From Okapia johnstoni (taxonomy: Eukaryota > Chordata > Mammalia > Artiodactyla > Giraffidae), in assembly GCA_024291935.2 (NCBI GenBank), contig CM044317.1, positions 20,110,230-20,174,229 on the forward strand: a DNA stretch of 64,000 nucleotides, in the 5' to 3' direction. Of this stretch, positions 44,741 to 56,124 are shown piece by piece. The stretch's first letter is position 1; each line of letters starts with the position of its first letter. Both the position numbers and the translations under genes were made by a program. The notes below the pieces were generated by a model that saw only the letters and a program-made list of their open reading frames with translations, did no database searches and was not told the origin of the DNA.

Positions 44741-45194
44741 ATACTGTTGGAATTGGGTACCTAAGACCCTCGGGCTAGCTTAAGTAAACTTTGTTACTGT
44801 TATGTAGATTCCTCTGGTGCCCTCTCTGGAACAATCAGAGTTTAGAATTATGTCCGGTAATTAACTTCTCTCTTTCCTAATAGAGAGCGGAGAGGGGAAA
44901 TCTTCAAAAATTTATATCTTGCTTTTAGGCAAATAGGGAAGAGGGCAGAAAGATTTTCTTGTATCTGCTTATTCTTAAACACACTCAGCTCAAAATAATT
45001 CTACGCTACAGTAGCATATCTGGGGATGACATATTCTGCTACCTATCATTTACGTGTATGTCTGTGTGTGCACAAAGAGGAAGGTACAGGCAAACATCAA
45101 ATATGGCAAAAATGTTAACAAATGTGGGCAAAAGATATACGGTTGCTCACTGAAATATTTCTTTTTGCTAGAAAGTTTAAAATTTTTCAGAATA
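44741..45194. other. Unassigned sequence
   Basis: Nothing recognised. Confidence 0.4.
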
Positions 45195-45730
45195 AAAAAT
45201 TGGGGGGAATGTATCATGACCAGTTTAGATTCATCCCAGAAATTAAAATATGTTTCAACTTTAGAAAAACTATATTGTGATTCTCAAAATCTAGATATTG
45301 ATGGAGGGAAAAAACAATGATTTTACCACATGCAGGAAAAGCATATAATAAATTTGATTCCATTTATGATTAAAATTTTTTAAAATCTTAGGAAATTGGT
45401 ATTAGAAGAGAACTTTCTTCATTTGATTAAAGATCTTTACTCAAAATCTATAGCCAGAATCATTCTGAATGGTGAAAATACCATTAAGGTAAAAATTGAA
45501 GGTCCTGGCAAATTAAACAAGGAGAAAAAAAATACATATTTTTGAAAGGAAGAAATAAAATTGTTATTTGATGCAGAGTATGACTATCTACGTAGAAAAC
45601 CCAGTAGACACATCGGTTTCTGTCAATGTAGTGTGCTACCAATAACTAGAAATATACTCTTCTTTAAAAAAAAATAAACTATAAATTTTGGAAAATATAA
45701 TAAATATATCTAAAGAACTATAAATTTCTT
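45195..45730 (+). mobile_element. Old L1 ORF2 fragment
   Basis: 'tcatgaccagtttagattca' (45214-45233), 'cacatgcaggaaaagcatat', 'ttccatttatgattaaaatt', 'tattagaagagaactttctt', 'ttctgaatggtgaaaatacc' and 'gaaataaaattgttatttga' follow L1 ORF2 in order; a block is deleted near 45510-45540. No functional frame. Confidence 0.7.
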
Positions 45731-46721
45731 AAGGACCAAAACAAAGAGGAGAGTTAAAGACAAGCAACAGCAGAAGTGATGCTGTAGCTGTATGGAATTG
45801 AGGTAGTTCTTGATTATCAAGCAGCTTGGGTTTTAAAAGACAAGGAAAAGATGTGAGGCTTTGAGTTCATATGAAGGTAAAGGTTAGAACTAACAGCCCT
45901 CTTGTGAAGCCTAGACTCTTAATGGGCTATAACCTGAATAAAAGGGTGGATTATAAAACATTATCCATCAGATCAGGGAATGTCAGGTCTCTCATCTTCC
46001 TAGGGCTAGCATTTAGGTGAAAAAATAATTCTCCCCAGAGAGCATATACCTGTGTTCACACAAATTTGGAGTTTGAATTTACACCAGCTATGTCATCAGA
46101 GAACCAATAGAGTGAGAAATCAACATAAAAATTATCCCAAGATGGTGGTTATGTAAGCATAAAGAAATGCACATATTGACTGGGAGAATATACTGCTTTC
46201 AAAACACACAGAGTTCTACAAATTATGCCCTGCCAAACAGGAGCTCACCTACAGGGATAAAATTCTTGATAAGCAGAAGCCACCAGGCCCAATCAAAAAC
46301 AAACTTAATGCCCTAAAAACATGAGATAATAGAAATCAAATACAGGTTCAAAATTAAAATGATTAAATACTTACAGTAAGAATTTATATTGATTCATAAA
46401 AATAAAATCTCAGTTGACAAGTTAATAGCAATTAGGCACCAATAAAGAGATCATTTATAAAATGGAAGATTGAGCTCAAGAAATTAACACAAATTCATCA
46501 AAATGATTAAGTAGGTAGAAAGAGGAGTAATGAGACAGAAAGACAGAATGAGAAGATGAAACAGACCTTTTTCATTTAAACACGGTTTGGAATGGAAGAT
46601 TAGAGAACTGGGACTAGCCAAGAACTCTTTAGAACTGACAAAAAGATATGAGTCACCAGAATAAAGAACCTTTGGATTTGTTAATCCAAGGGAAGATAAA
46701 TAAAAAGAAATTCACAGCTAG
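45731..46721. other. AT-rich, possibly decayed L1/HAL1
   Basis: The sequence has the A-rich, G-poor plus-strand composition of L1, but I cannot place landmarks. Confidence 0.35.
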
Positions 46722-46735
46722 CATAATGAATATGT

Positions 46736-46948
46736 GGTGGTGGTGGTTTACTTGCTGTCGTATCTGACTCTTTTTCAACCCCATGGACTGTAGCCTGCCA
46801 GCCTCTTCTGTCCATGGGATTCTCCAGGCAAGAATACTGGAGTGGGTTGCTATTTCCTTCTCCAGGGGACCTTACCGACTCAGGGATCAAACCCGAATTT
46901 CCTGCATTGCCGGTCGATAGTTTACCTCTGTGTCACCAAGGAAGCCCT
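46736..46948 (-). mobile_element. Bov-tA SINE with target duplication
   Basis: SINE complement starting with a (GGT)n tail and ending in the head complement 'gtcaccaaggaagccct'. The 14-base direct repeat 'cataatgaatatgt' is exact at 46722-46735 and 46949-46962. Confidence 0.95.
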
Positions 46949-47073
46949 CATAATGAATATGTAGAACAGCAAAAACCTTAAAGGAAATATAAAGAAAGTA
47001 CTGTGTTTTAAGATAGAATTAATTAGACTAACTCCATATATATCAATGTCAACAACTGAAAGCAGAAAAGAGT

Positions 47074-47830
47074 TGAATAATATCTTCAGATCCAGCAAAG
47101 AATGATGAAAGTGAACAAAAACCATTCGGATGGACATAATCTAAATGAGTTCACTTTTAACGCTCCTGGAAAAAATAGAAAACAAACCCAATCTTCAGAA
47201 GGAACAAAGAATGAAGGGTGAACAAAAAAAGCACAGAGAGACATAACCTAAATGAGTTTACTTTTAACACTCTAGGAAAAAAAAGCAAACCTAGGAGTAA
47301 GTGTTGAGATGCATAAAAGAATTACAAGCAAGGTCTCAGGCAATGAAGACAAATCTACATAAAGATTAACAACATAAACAAATAGTATTAATAATTTTGG
47401 CAATGATGAATTTTGATGGTAAAATTAAAATTATGAAAAACGACATGTAAGATAGGAAAAAAATGATCAGAATTGAAAAGCTCTATCACTTATAATTTAG
47501 GGCCTTCTAGGTAGCACTAGTGGTAAAGAACCCATGTGCCAGTGTAGGAGATGCAAGAGATATGGGTTTGAGCACTGAGACAGGAAGATTCCCTGAAGTA
47601 GGAAATGGCAACCTGCTCCAGTATTCTTGCCTAGAAAATTCCATGGACAGAGGAGCCTGGCAGGCTGCAGTCCATGGGTTGCAAAGAGTCAGACACAACT
47701 GAGCAACTGAACACATTACCTGAATAATATCTTCAGATCAAATGAAGAATGATGAAGGTGAAAAAAAATTAAGATAGACACAATCTAAATAAGTTCACTT
47801 TTGACACTCCAGGAAAAAAAATAAAAATAA
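47074..47830 (+). repeat. Three diverged ~100-bp repeat units
   Basis: Units at about 47074-47175, 47188-47287 and 47721-47830 each contain, in order, an 'atcttcag' start, a 'aagaatgatgaa(a/g)gtgaa' block, 'aatctaaat(g/a)agttcactttt' and 'ctc(c/t)(t/a)ggaaaaaa'. The first two are nearly adjacent, 109 bases apart; the third lies 538 bases further on, beyond a Bov-tA. Confidence 0.7.
47500..47714 (+). mobile_element. Bov-tA SINE
   Basis: Head 'gggccttctaggtagcacta' through 'atgggtttgagcactgagac' (decayed B box) to 'gacacaactgagcaactgaa'. It separates the second and third units of the local ~100-bp repeat. Confidence 0.92.
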
Positions 47831-47979
47831 AAAGCAAGAGTTAGGAATTCACACAAGAGTTAAGAATATTAACTTTAGGTTCTATGTAAATATACACATA
47901 AAATTTTTGAAGGAAACATCAAAAATAACTTTTGGTAAACCAATTTCTGAAGCATTTTTCAGAATATATAAATCCTACA

Positions 47980-48780
47980 ATCACTCTACAAATCTAATTT
48001 TTAAGATGAGTAATAATTGTGATCAAATTACAACAGAATAAATCCAAATGGATCATAAACAAAATAAATGACGCTGAATTTCATCAGTAATCAAAGGAAT
48101 TTAGATGGAATCGAGATTCCATTTCAAACTCACCAGAATACAAAATCCTGACAGTTTGACCCTTTCAAAGGTGGGAAAGACGTGCAGATACGGAAATATT
48201 TGGAAAGCAGTTTACTAGTATATAATAAAATAGAAAATGAACATACCCTGTGATGAGCAATCCTACTTATGGTATATAGTTTGGAGAAACTCTTGTGAAT
48301 GTGCACAAGGATGTACAGCTTAGAACAACTTGTACAAGTCAAAATTTGAAAACAACAAAAATGAGAATGGTGTTGGAACTCCTTATAATGGAGTACTATA
48401 GAGACACTAATCAGACTGCAATAGCTATGTGACACATCCACAGACAAATCTCAGAATACTAGGTTGAGTAATAAAATCACTATACAGGTCAACACATACC
48501 ATATTATGGCATTTATCCAAATTAAAAATGTTCACAAACATGTATGTGGATATATATAATAGTAGTAACTGGTCCTCTAGTATATGAAGGGAAAGGGGAC
48601 AATGAAGCAGGCACCATTAGCAAAAGACCTTGGCTATATTTGTAATGCTTTTTTATCCTATCTTTTTTAAAACAAACAAATATAATTAAATGTTAAACAT
48701 TGCTAATTCAGGATGGTGGGAATATAGGCATTTGGTGTTTTCATTTAACTGTTCTAAATTTTTTTAATTTCTCAAATTAA
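47980..48780 (+). mobile_element. Old L1/HAL1-like 3' region, weak
   Basis: 'gatgagcaatcctacttatg', 'gaatgtgcacaaggatgtac', 'aatggagtactatagagaca' and 'accatattatggcatttatc' resemble an aged L1-type 3' end on the plus strand. Confidence 0.5.
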
Positions 48781-48794
48781 TTAATTTTATTTTC

Positions 48795-49275
48795 CTGGTT
48801 CAAGATGGTGGAGTAGAAGGATGTGTGTTCATCTCCTCCTGTGAAAGCACCAAAATCACAATAAGCTATTTAACAGTCATTGATGGGAGAATGCAGGAAC
48901 CCACCAAAAAAAGATACCCCACATCCAAAGACAAAGAAGAAGCTGCAGCAAGATGGTAGGAGGGGGCACAATCACAATAAAACCAAATTTCATACCCAAT
49001 GGGTGGCCAACTCACAAACTGGAAAACAATACCTAAGAAGTTATCCCACTGTTGTGAAGAAGTCTTCCCACTGTTGTGAAAAATAATACGAAAGACGATC
49101 TTCCCAGCCTGGGGACTGACAAAAGGACTGGAAATCCTGAGGGAATCGGACCTTGAAGGCCAGCGGAAATTGATTATAGGACTTCCATAGGACCTGGGGA
49201 ACCAGAGACTCCAGTCTTAGAGGGCACAAACAATATCTTGCTTGCACCAAGACCCAGAGGAAAGGAGCAGGGCCC
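48795..49275 (+). mobile_element. Ruminant L1 5' UTR fragment without a body
   Basis: Begins at the L1 5' end ('ttcaagatggtggagtagaa', 48799-48818) and follows with 'tcatctcctcctgtgaaagc', 'aaaaaagataccccacatcc', 'aagatggtaggagggggcac', 'agagactccagtcttagagg'. The match stops where a minus-strand BovB begins, and no L1 body follows on the far side. A 24-base unit containing 'cccactgttgtgaa' is duplicated at 49046-49082. Confidence 0.75.
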
Positions 49276-49282
49276 CACAGGT

Positions 49283-51120
49283 TGTTGTTCAATTGATAAC
49301 TTACATCTGACTCTGTGATCCCATGGACTACAGCATGCCAGACATCCCTGTCCTGCACTATATCCCAGAGTTTGCTAAAACTCATGTCCATTGAGTCAGT
49401 GATGCCATCCATCTCATCCTCTGTCACCCCCTTCTCCTCCTGCCCTCAGTCTTTCCCCAGCATCAGTCTTCTCCTATGAGTCAGGTCTTTGCATCAGGTG
49501 GCCAAAGTATTAGAGTTTTTGCTTCAGCATCAGTCCTCCCAATGATCATTCAGGATTGACTTCCTTTAGGATTGACTGGTTTGATCTCTTTGCTTGCTTT
49601 CCAAGGGACTCTCAAAAGTCTGCTCTAGCACCGCAGTTCAAAAGCATCAATTCTTTGGTACCCAGCCTTCTTTATGGTCCAACTCTTGCATTTGTATGAC
49701 TACTGCAAAAGCCATTGCTTTGAGTATATGGACCTTTGTTGGCAAAGTGTTGTCTCTTTTTTTTAATACACTGTCTAGGCTTGTCATCGCTTTTCTTCTA
49801 AGGAGCAAGCGTCTTTTAATTTCATGGCTGCAATCACCATCAGCAGTGATTTTTGAACCCCAGAAAATAAAGTCTGTCACTGTTTTCACTGTTTCCCCAT
49901 CTATTTTCCACGAAGTGATGGGACCAGATGCCATGACCTTAGTTTTGTGAATGTTGAGTTTTAAGCCTACTTTTCACTCTCTTCTTTCACTTTCATCAAG
50001 AGGCTCTTTAGTTCTTCACTTTCTGCCATAAGGGTGGTGTCATCTGCATATCTGAGGTTATTGATATTTCTGCCAGCAACCTTGATTCCAGCTTATGCTT
50101 CTTCCAGCCCAGCGTTTCGCATGATGTACTCTGCATAGAAGTTAAATAAGCAGGGTGACAATATACAGCTGTGACGTACTCCTTTTCCTATTTGGAACCA
50201 GTCTGTTGTTCCATGTCCAGTTCTAACTGTTGCTTCCTGAACTGCATACAGATTTCTCAAGAGGCAGGTCAGGTGGTCTGATATTCCCATCTCTTGAAGA
50301 ATTCTCCATAGTTTATTGTGATCCACACAGTCAAAGGCTTTGGCATAGTGAATAAAGCAGAAATAGATGGTTTTCTGGAACTCTCTTGCTTTTTCAATGT
50401 TCCAGCAGATGTTGGCAATTTGATCTCTGGTTCCTCTGCCTTTTCTAAAACCAGCTTGAACATCTGGAAGTTCACAGTTCACGTATTGTTGAAGGCTTGC
50501 TTGGAGAATTTTGACCATTACTTTGCTAGCGTGTGAGATGAGTGCAATTGTGTGGTAGTTTGAGCATTCTTTGGCATTGCTTTTCTTAGGGATTGGAATG
50601 AAAACAGACCTTTTCCAGTCCTGTGACCACCGCTGAGTTTTCCAAATTTGCTGGCATATTGAGTGCAGCACTTTCACAGCAACATCTTTCAGGATTTGAA
50701 ATAGCTCAACTGGAATTCCATTACCTCCACTAGCTTTGTTCATAGTGATGCTTCCTAAGGCCCTCTTGACTTCACATTCCAGGTTGTCTGGCTCTAGGTG
50801 AGTGATCACACCATCGTGATTATCTGGGTCATGAAGATCTCTTTTGTATAGTTCTTCTGTGTATTCTTGCCACCTCTTCTTAATATCTTCTGTTTCTGTT
50901 AGGTCCATACCATTTCTGTCCTTTATTGAGCCCATCTTTGCATGAAATGTTCCCTTGGTATCTCTAATTTTCTTGAAGAGATATCTAGCCTTTCCCTTTC
51001 TGTTGTTTTCCTCTATTGCTTTGCATTGATTGCTGAGGAAGGCTTTCTTATCTCTCCTTGCTATTCTTTGGAACTGTGCATTCAAATGGGAATACCTTTC
51101 CTTTTCTCCTTTGCTTTTTA
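49283..51120 (-). mobile_element. BovB, 1.8-kb copy
   Basis: From a GTT-type tail at 49283 to the linker behind the endonuclease at 51120. It contains the whole reverse-transcriptase domain in minus orientation. The 3' part has small deletions and frameshifts (for example around 49420-49500 and 49985-50010); the 5' part is well kept. Confidence 0.93.
50093..51120 (-). pseudogene. BovB linker and reverse transcriptase, long open frame
   Basis: 342 open codons of BovB (the frame extends to 51259 only through flanking DNA). In order: linker with 'KGEKERYSHLNAQFQRIARR' (about 51060-51115), RT fingers ('SVFIPIPKKSNAKECSNYHT', near 50530-50610), 'GFRKGRGTRDQIANIC', then motif A. There the catalytic aspartate codon is changed: 'FIHYAKAFDCVDH' has histidine at 50348-50350 where sibling copies have aspartate. 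A CAA-to-TAA change at 50090-50092 stops the frame just before the YADD box. It is a dead copy that is open mostly by chance of where the mutations fell. Confidence 0.88.
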
Positions 51121-51489
51121 ACTCAGTAGTGACAAACAAATAAATAAAACTTTTCCCCAACTGCAAAATAGGTGAGAATTTTATCAAACAAAACCTGAGA
51201 GAATTTACATCACTATAAAATCTCTGTAAACCAGTAATGGAAAGTCTGCTCAACCTCATAAAGAATGTATGTGTATGTGTGTGTGTGTGTGTGTGTGCAT
51301 GAGTAAGTCAAAAAACCCTACAACCAGTTTCATACTTAAGAGACGAAACCTGAACTCCACTTAAAATCATGAATGAAGGCTTCTACTTTCTCTGCTTCTA
51401 ATTCAACATAATTCTGAAGAGCCTAATCAGTGGAATAAGGTTAAAAAAAAAAGAAGAAATAAAAAGCACATGGATTGGGGGGAAAAATC
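51121..51489. other. Unassigned, with a TG microsatellite
   Basis: 51267-51298 is (TG)n. Otherwise nothing recognised. Confidence 0.5.
51267..51298 (+). repeat. (TG)n microsatellite
   Basis: About eleven uninterrupted TG units preceded by an imperfect start. Confidence 0.95.
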
Positions 51490-52755
51490 TGTCTTTTTTT
51501 GTTGATATGTAATCATATATGTAGCAAATTCTAAAGAAACCACAAGTTACAAACACTAATGAGTGAACTTTGCAACATCATAAGATACAGGATAAGTCAA
51601 TTTATCCTAGTATTTATCCAAATACTAACAAAAATTAATTATATTTCTAAATACCAACAAAAAACAATTGGGAAATGAAATGTTTAATATCAAAGTTTAT
51701 TTCAGAAAAGTATTAATAACATGGAATAGTTGGGAATAAATTTAATGAACTATGTGCAAGTCCTATAAAATAAAATATGAAAACACTGCTGAGAAAAAAG
51801 ATTTTAAAACATAAGTAGATATACCAGGGTTATGAATTGGAAGACTCCATATTAAGATATCCATTTCCCCCAAATTAATCGTCAGTATATCACAACCTCA
51901 TTCAAAACCCCAGCAACTTCTTTTTGTAGAAATTGATAAGTATATTCTAAAATTTTATACAAATGCAAAAGTTTCAGTAAAATAATTCTAAAATGGAAGA
52001 ACAAAGTTGTAGAATTTACTCTACTTGGTTTTTAAGACATTATATTAATAATACAAAAGTCAGCAAGACAATATTGTTGTAAGGATAGAAATATAAATCA
52101 ATGACAACAGAATAAAGTCCAGAATTAGACATACATATGCACTCAACTGATTTTTTGGAAAACTGAGAAAGAAAAGCCTTTTCAACAAATGGTGCTTACA
52201 TAAGTGGACAACCATATTTTAAAAAGTTAATAAAGAGCCACAATCCCTTATCTCACAAAGAAAAGCTCAAACTTTTAGGAATAAAATACAGGAACCTTGG
52301 GTTCCCTCTCTTGAGCTAGACAAAACTTTCTTAGAGAGAACACAAAAAACATAAAGCATAAAAGAAAAACTGATAAATCAGACTTGCTCAAAATTTAAAA
52401 TTTCTGCTATTTGAAAGATAACATTAAGAAAATGAAAAGGTAAGCTACATTCTAGGAAAAAAGATTTGCAATACATACATTGACAAAGAACTTATATCCA
52501 GAATTGATAAAGAAATTTTACAATGTAATTATAAGCCAACCTAATAAAAATGAGCAAAATATTTTAGCAAACTAATGATATTATTAAAAACATGACTAAT
52601 AAGCATATAAATGACTAATAAGAACATGAAATTGCTCTCAAATAACTTAAAGATAACTAATAAGCAAGTGAAAATATGCTCAACATCATTAGCCATTAGG
52701 AAAATAAGATTTTAAACTAGAGACACCACTAGAAACTCACAAAATTAAAAAGACA

Positions 52756-52875
52756 AGGGACATTCTTGGCAGTCCAGTCATTAATACCTCATGCTCCCAA
52801 TGCAGGGGGCACAGTTCAATCCCTAATCAGGGAATTAACATACCTGCATTCCACAGGGAGATCCTAAAAAAAAAG
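52756..52875 (+). mobile_element. CHR-type SINE, short, nested in L1
   Basis: 'gggacattcttggcagtcca', 'atgctcccaatgcagggggc', 'gttcaatccctaatcaggga' and a terminal A-run. About half the length of a full copy. Confidence 0.8.
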
Positions 52876-53138
52876 ACTATCCATATCAAGTGTTGGAGTA
52901 TCACTAAGGATATAGAACAATTGCAATTCTCATTTCACTGGTGGTAAGGGTGTAAAATGGTACACTTATTTTGGAAAATAGTTTGCAGTTTCTTATAAAG
53001 TTAACTTATTCTTAAAATACAAGCCACCAATTCCACTCTTAAGTATTAACACACAAAAAAAGAAAACAAAGGTTTGTATGTAACATCTTGATTTAAAATT
53101 GCCCCTAACTGGAAATAACCCCAATATTTACTAACATG

Positions 53139-54287
53139 TAAATACGCTGTATCATCGAAAAAGCAAGAGAGTTCCAGAAAAACATCTATTTCTGCTTTAC
53201 TGACTATGCCAAAGCCTTTGACTGTGTGGATCACAATAAACTGTGGAAAATTCTGAAAGAGATGGGAATACCAGACCATCTGACCTGTCTCTTGAGAAAC
53301 CTGTATGCAGGTCAGGAAGCAACAGTTAGAACTGGACATGGAACAACAGACTGGTTCCAAATAGGAAAAGGAGTACGTCAAGGCTGTATATTGTCACCCT
53401 GATTATTTAACTTATATGCAGAGTACATCATGAGAAACGCTGGGCTGGAGGAAGCACAAGCTGGAATCAAGATTGCTGGCAGAAATATCAATAACCTCAG
53501 ATATGCAGATGACACCATCCTTATGGCAGAAAGTGAAGAAGAACTAAAGAGCCTCTTGATGAAAGTGAAAGAGGAGAGTGAAAAAGTGGGCTTAAAGCTT
53601 AACGTTCAGAAAACTAAAATCATGGCATCTGGTCCCATCACTTCATTGCAAATAGATGGGGAAACATTGGAAACAGTGTCAGACTTTATTTTTGGGGGCT
53701 CCAAAATCACTGTGGATGGTGATTGCAGCCATGAAATTAAAAGACGCTTACTCCTTGGAAGGAAGGTTATGACCAACCTAGATAGCATATTTAAAAGCAG
53801 AGACATTACTTTGCCAACAAAAGTCCATCTAGTCACAGCTATGGTTTTTTCAGTGGTCATGTATGGATGTGAGAGTTGGACGGTGAAGAAAGCTGAGCAC
53901 CAAAGAATTGATGCTTTTGAACTGTGGTGTTGGAGAAGACTCTTGAGAGTCCCTTGGACTGCAAGGAGATCCAATCAATCCATCCTAAAGGAGATCAGTC
54001 CTGGGTGTTCATTGGAAGGACTGATGTTGAAGCTGAAATTCCAATACTTTGGCCACCTCCTGAGAAGAGTTGACTCATTGGAAAAGATCGTAATGCTGGG
54101 TAGGATTGGGGGCAGGAGAAGAAGGGGACGACAGAGGATGAGATGGTTGGATGGCATCACTGACTCGATGGACATGGGTTTGGGTAAACTCCAGGAGTTG
54201 GTGATGGACAGAGAGGCCTAGCATGCTGCAATTCATGGGGTTGCAAAGAGACGGACATGACTGAGCAACTGAACTGAACTGAACTGA
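53139..54287 (+). mobile_element. BovB, 1.15-kb copy nested in L1
   Basis: Starts at 'gctgtatcatcgaaaaagca' just upstream of RT motif A and ends with an expanded (GAACT)n tail (54268-54287). The 6-mer 'aacatg' at 53133-53138 and 54288-54293, with near matches beyond it, is a possible target duplication. The interrupted L1 resumes after it. Confidence 0.95.
53151..54221 (+). pseudogene. BovB reverse transcriptase palm to C-terminus, one internal stop
   Basis: One frame of 357 codons is open over the whole element except for a TGA at 53400-53402, where sibling copies have TGC (cysteine in 'SPCLFNLYAEY'). Motif A 'FTDYAKAFDCVDH' keeps the catalytic aspartate at 53202-53204; motif C is 'RYADDTILM', YADD at 53502-53513. 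The C-terminus ends at a TAG (54219-54221) about 20 codons before the usual end. Upstream fingers and endonuclease are absent, so no active enzyme can result. Confidence 0.9.
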
Positions 54288-54387
54288 AACATGCAAGATA
54301 ATGGTAGCAATATACATCCATATAATATAATATTACCACCTAATAAAAAGCAATAACCTTTCATTACATAGAATATCATGGATGAAT

Positions 54388-54412
54388 CTCACACACACAC
54401 ACAGACACACAA
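54388..54412 (+). repeat. (CA)n microsatellite
   Basis: Short CA repeat with one GA interruption, inside the L1 3' UTR. Confidence 0.85.
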
Positions 54413-54720
54413 TGCTGAGCGAAAGAATATAGGCATAAAAGTACATACTGCTTAATTGTATTTATATGAAGTTCTAAAACAGGCAAAAGTATAACTCTTT
54501 CTGTAAAACTATACAGAGAGAAGATTAGTTTCCTGAGGCTAGTACTGGGTGCTGAGATTAATTATAAAGGGCAAGAAGAAATTTGGGAGATGACAGAAAG
54601 ATTTACTTTCATGAAGTTTACACAGGTCTACACATGTGTTGAAACACATTAAACTCTCTCTTACAATTGTGTATTTTATCTTATGTAAAGTTGTTTTTTA
54701 AAAGTAAGAAAAGCAAAGGA

Positions 54721-55530
54721 CATATATATATAACACTACTTATAGAGTTAGGGCCCCCAAGAATGAGTATTTAACAACTGCAGGGGATTTTTTTCCATGC
54801 TGTCTTTGCCATTTCAGAAAATCCAAGGCACATTTCTTCCTGGCAGACAATCTGGAGCAAGAGGGTGGAAGCCATTCCTTGTCATAAAACTTTACATCAT
54901 CTGATTTCCAATTACCTCATCAATTAGAGAGGAACTTTCAGGAAACCCTCAAGAGCACAGATCGAAATAAAATCCAAGAGAAACTTTTAATTCATCATGA
55001 AAGAAAATCTCAGAAAATTGACTTGGCTGTGAACAAAAAAGAGTGCACAGGGCCCTACATCATGCTTTTAATAATCAGACATACGAGGAGTATCTTTTTT
55101 GAACGTTACAAATCACAGGTGAAGGCTGTGGCATTTCAGAAAGAAAATTCTAAATCACCTGTGGATAAGAGACTCTTTCAACAATCTTTGACTTCCTCAG
55201 AAGTCTCAACTACTGAACCCCAAGGGGCTGAGAGGACAACACTGAGTCAACAGAAACGTAACTGTCTGGATAAAAACAGAATTCCTCCCTCGTGCTTCTT
55301 CTTGTGGGAGGTGAGGAATTTTTGTCGACAGAGAAATTAGAAATTATTCCATCTCCAATTGACAAATTAGTTGATTTAATAGACTTAAAGCCGATGTACC
55401 TATTTACTAAGGAGCATGATTTTAGGGTCTGATGAAAGTCTTGAGGAGTCTAAGCAGAGATGCCAGTTACCTTGAAACCAGAAGGAAGAGGGCAGGGCAC
55501 AGCTTATAAAAAAATGACAGAGCCATAGGA
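54721..55530. other. Unassigned, with an unsupported 105-codon frame
   Basis: 55023-55340 is open on the plus strand for 105 codons, rich in Lys, Ser and Thr. I see no domain, signal peptide or paralogue and no splice context that would make it an exon. The rest is unassigned. Confidence 0.4.
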
Positions 55531-56110
55531 TGTGATGAAAACCGGTTAGAGCCAAACAGGCCCAAGACGGCACACAAGTCAAATTCCACCAAACCTTGAG
55601 CCTCACTACACACTCTTCTTTTTTATTACACATCAGCAAGCTAAATGACATGCCCATTAGCACTAATACAGTTCCAAGGCCAACCATCAAAGATCAAAGA
55701 GTGGACGGTGGCCCAATTCCTGGAAATCCCTGCTCTCTTTCCCCACATAGTTGGAATAATCCTCTCACTCATTAGCCTATGAAATGTCAGCCCATAAAAA
55801 CGACCACACCATATTTTGGGGTCTCTCGCCCTCTGAAATGGCTGAGACTCCATCTATGAAGTGTGTTTCTCTTTAAATAAATCTACTTCTTACCCATCAC
55901 TTTGTCTCTTACTGAATTCTTTCCACACTGAGACACAAAGAACCTGAGCCTCAGTAAGTCCAGATGCCAGGTAAGTGATTAAAATTAAAAGACCATGGGG
56001 TCAAGTCCCAATCTAGATTTAGGCTCAGTTCAAGTCCCAGCTCATGGGTTCAAGTCTCAATCAGAAGTGCATGATTTCAATTCCAATTGGCTCCCATCAC
56101 AGACTGGGGA
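55531..56110 (+). mobile_element. ERV-type solo LTR with leader-like repeats
   Basis: Starts 'tgtgatgaaaaccggttaga'. It has a TATA-like 'cccataaaaac' at 55791, an R-like 'ggggtctctcgccctctg' (55818-55835), a poly-A signal AATAAA at 55876-55881 and 'cactgagacacaaagaacct' near 55927-55946. Beyond it come three variants of 'tcaagtcccaatc' at 56001, 56030 and 56050. No viral gene follows; the MIR-like sequence comes next. It is an old non-coding remnant of an endogenous retrovirus-like element. Confidence 0.6.
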
Positions 56111-56124
56111 CTGTGTGGGGCAAA

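Larger units (their letters stand above)
51490..54720 (+). mobile_element. Old L1, ORF2 3' half and 3' UTR, with two insertions
   Basis: 'caaaaacaattgggaaatga'-type text near 51655, 'cagggttatgaattggaaga', 'caacctcattcaaaacccca' (51892-51911), 'caaatggtgcttacataagt', 'atacattgacaaagaactta' (52474-52493), 'ggtggtaagggtgtaaaatg' (52940-52959), 'aatatcatggatgaatctca' (54372-54391) and 'gtacatactgcttaattgta' track L1 ORF2 to its end. It is split by a CHR SINE (52756-52875) and a BovB (53139-54287). Confidence 0.72.

Noticed and set aside
53430..54221. 263-codon frame as a functional or domesticated reverse transcriptase
   Set aside because: It is the downstream part of a truncated BovB with a stop inside the palm and no endonuclease; nothing suggests selection.
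55023..55340. 105-codon plus-strand frame as a possible exon
   Set aside because: No recognisable domain, no splice-site context I could defend, and compositionally ordinary flanks. Listed only as unassigned.
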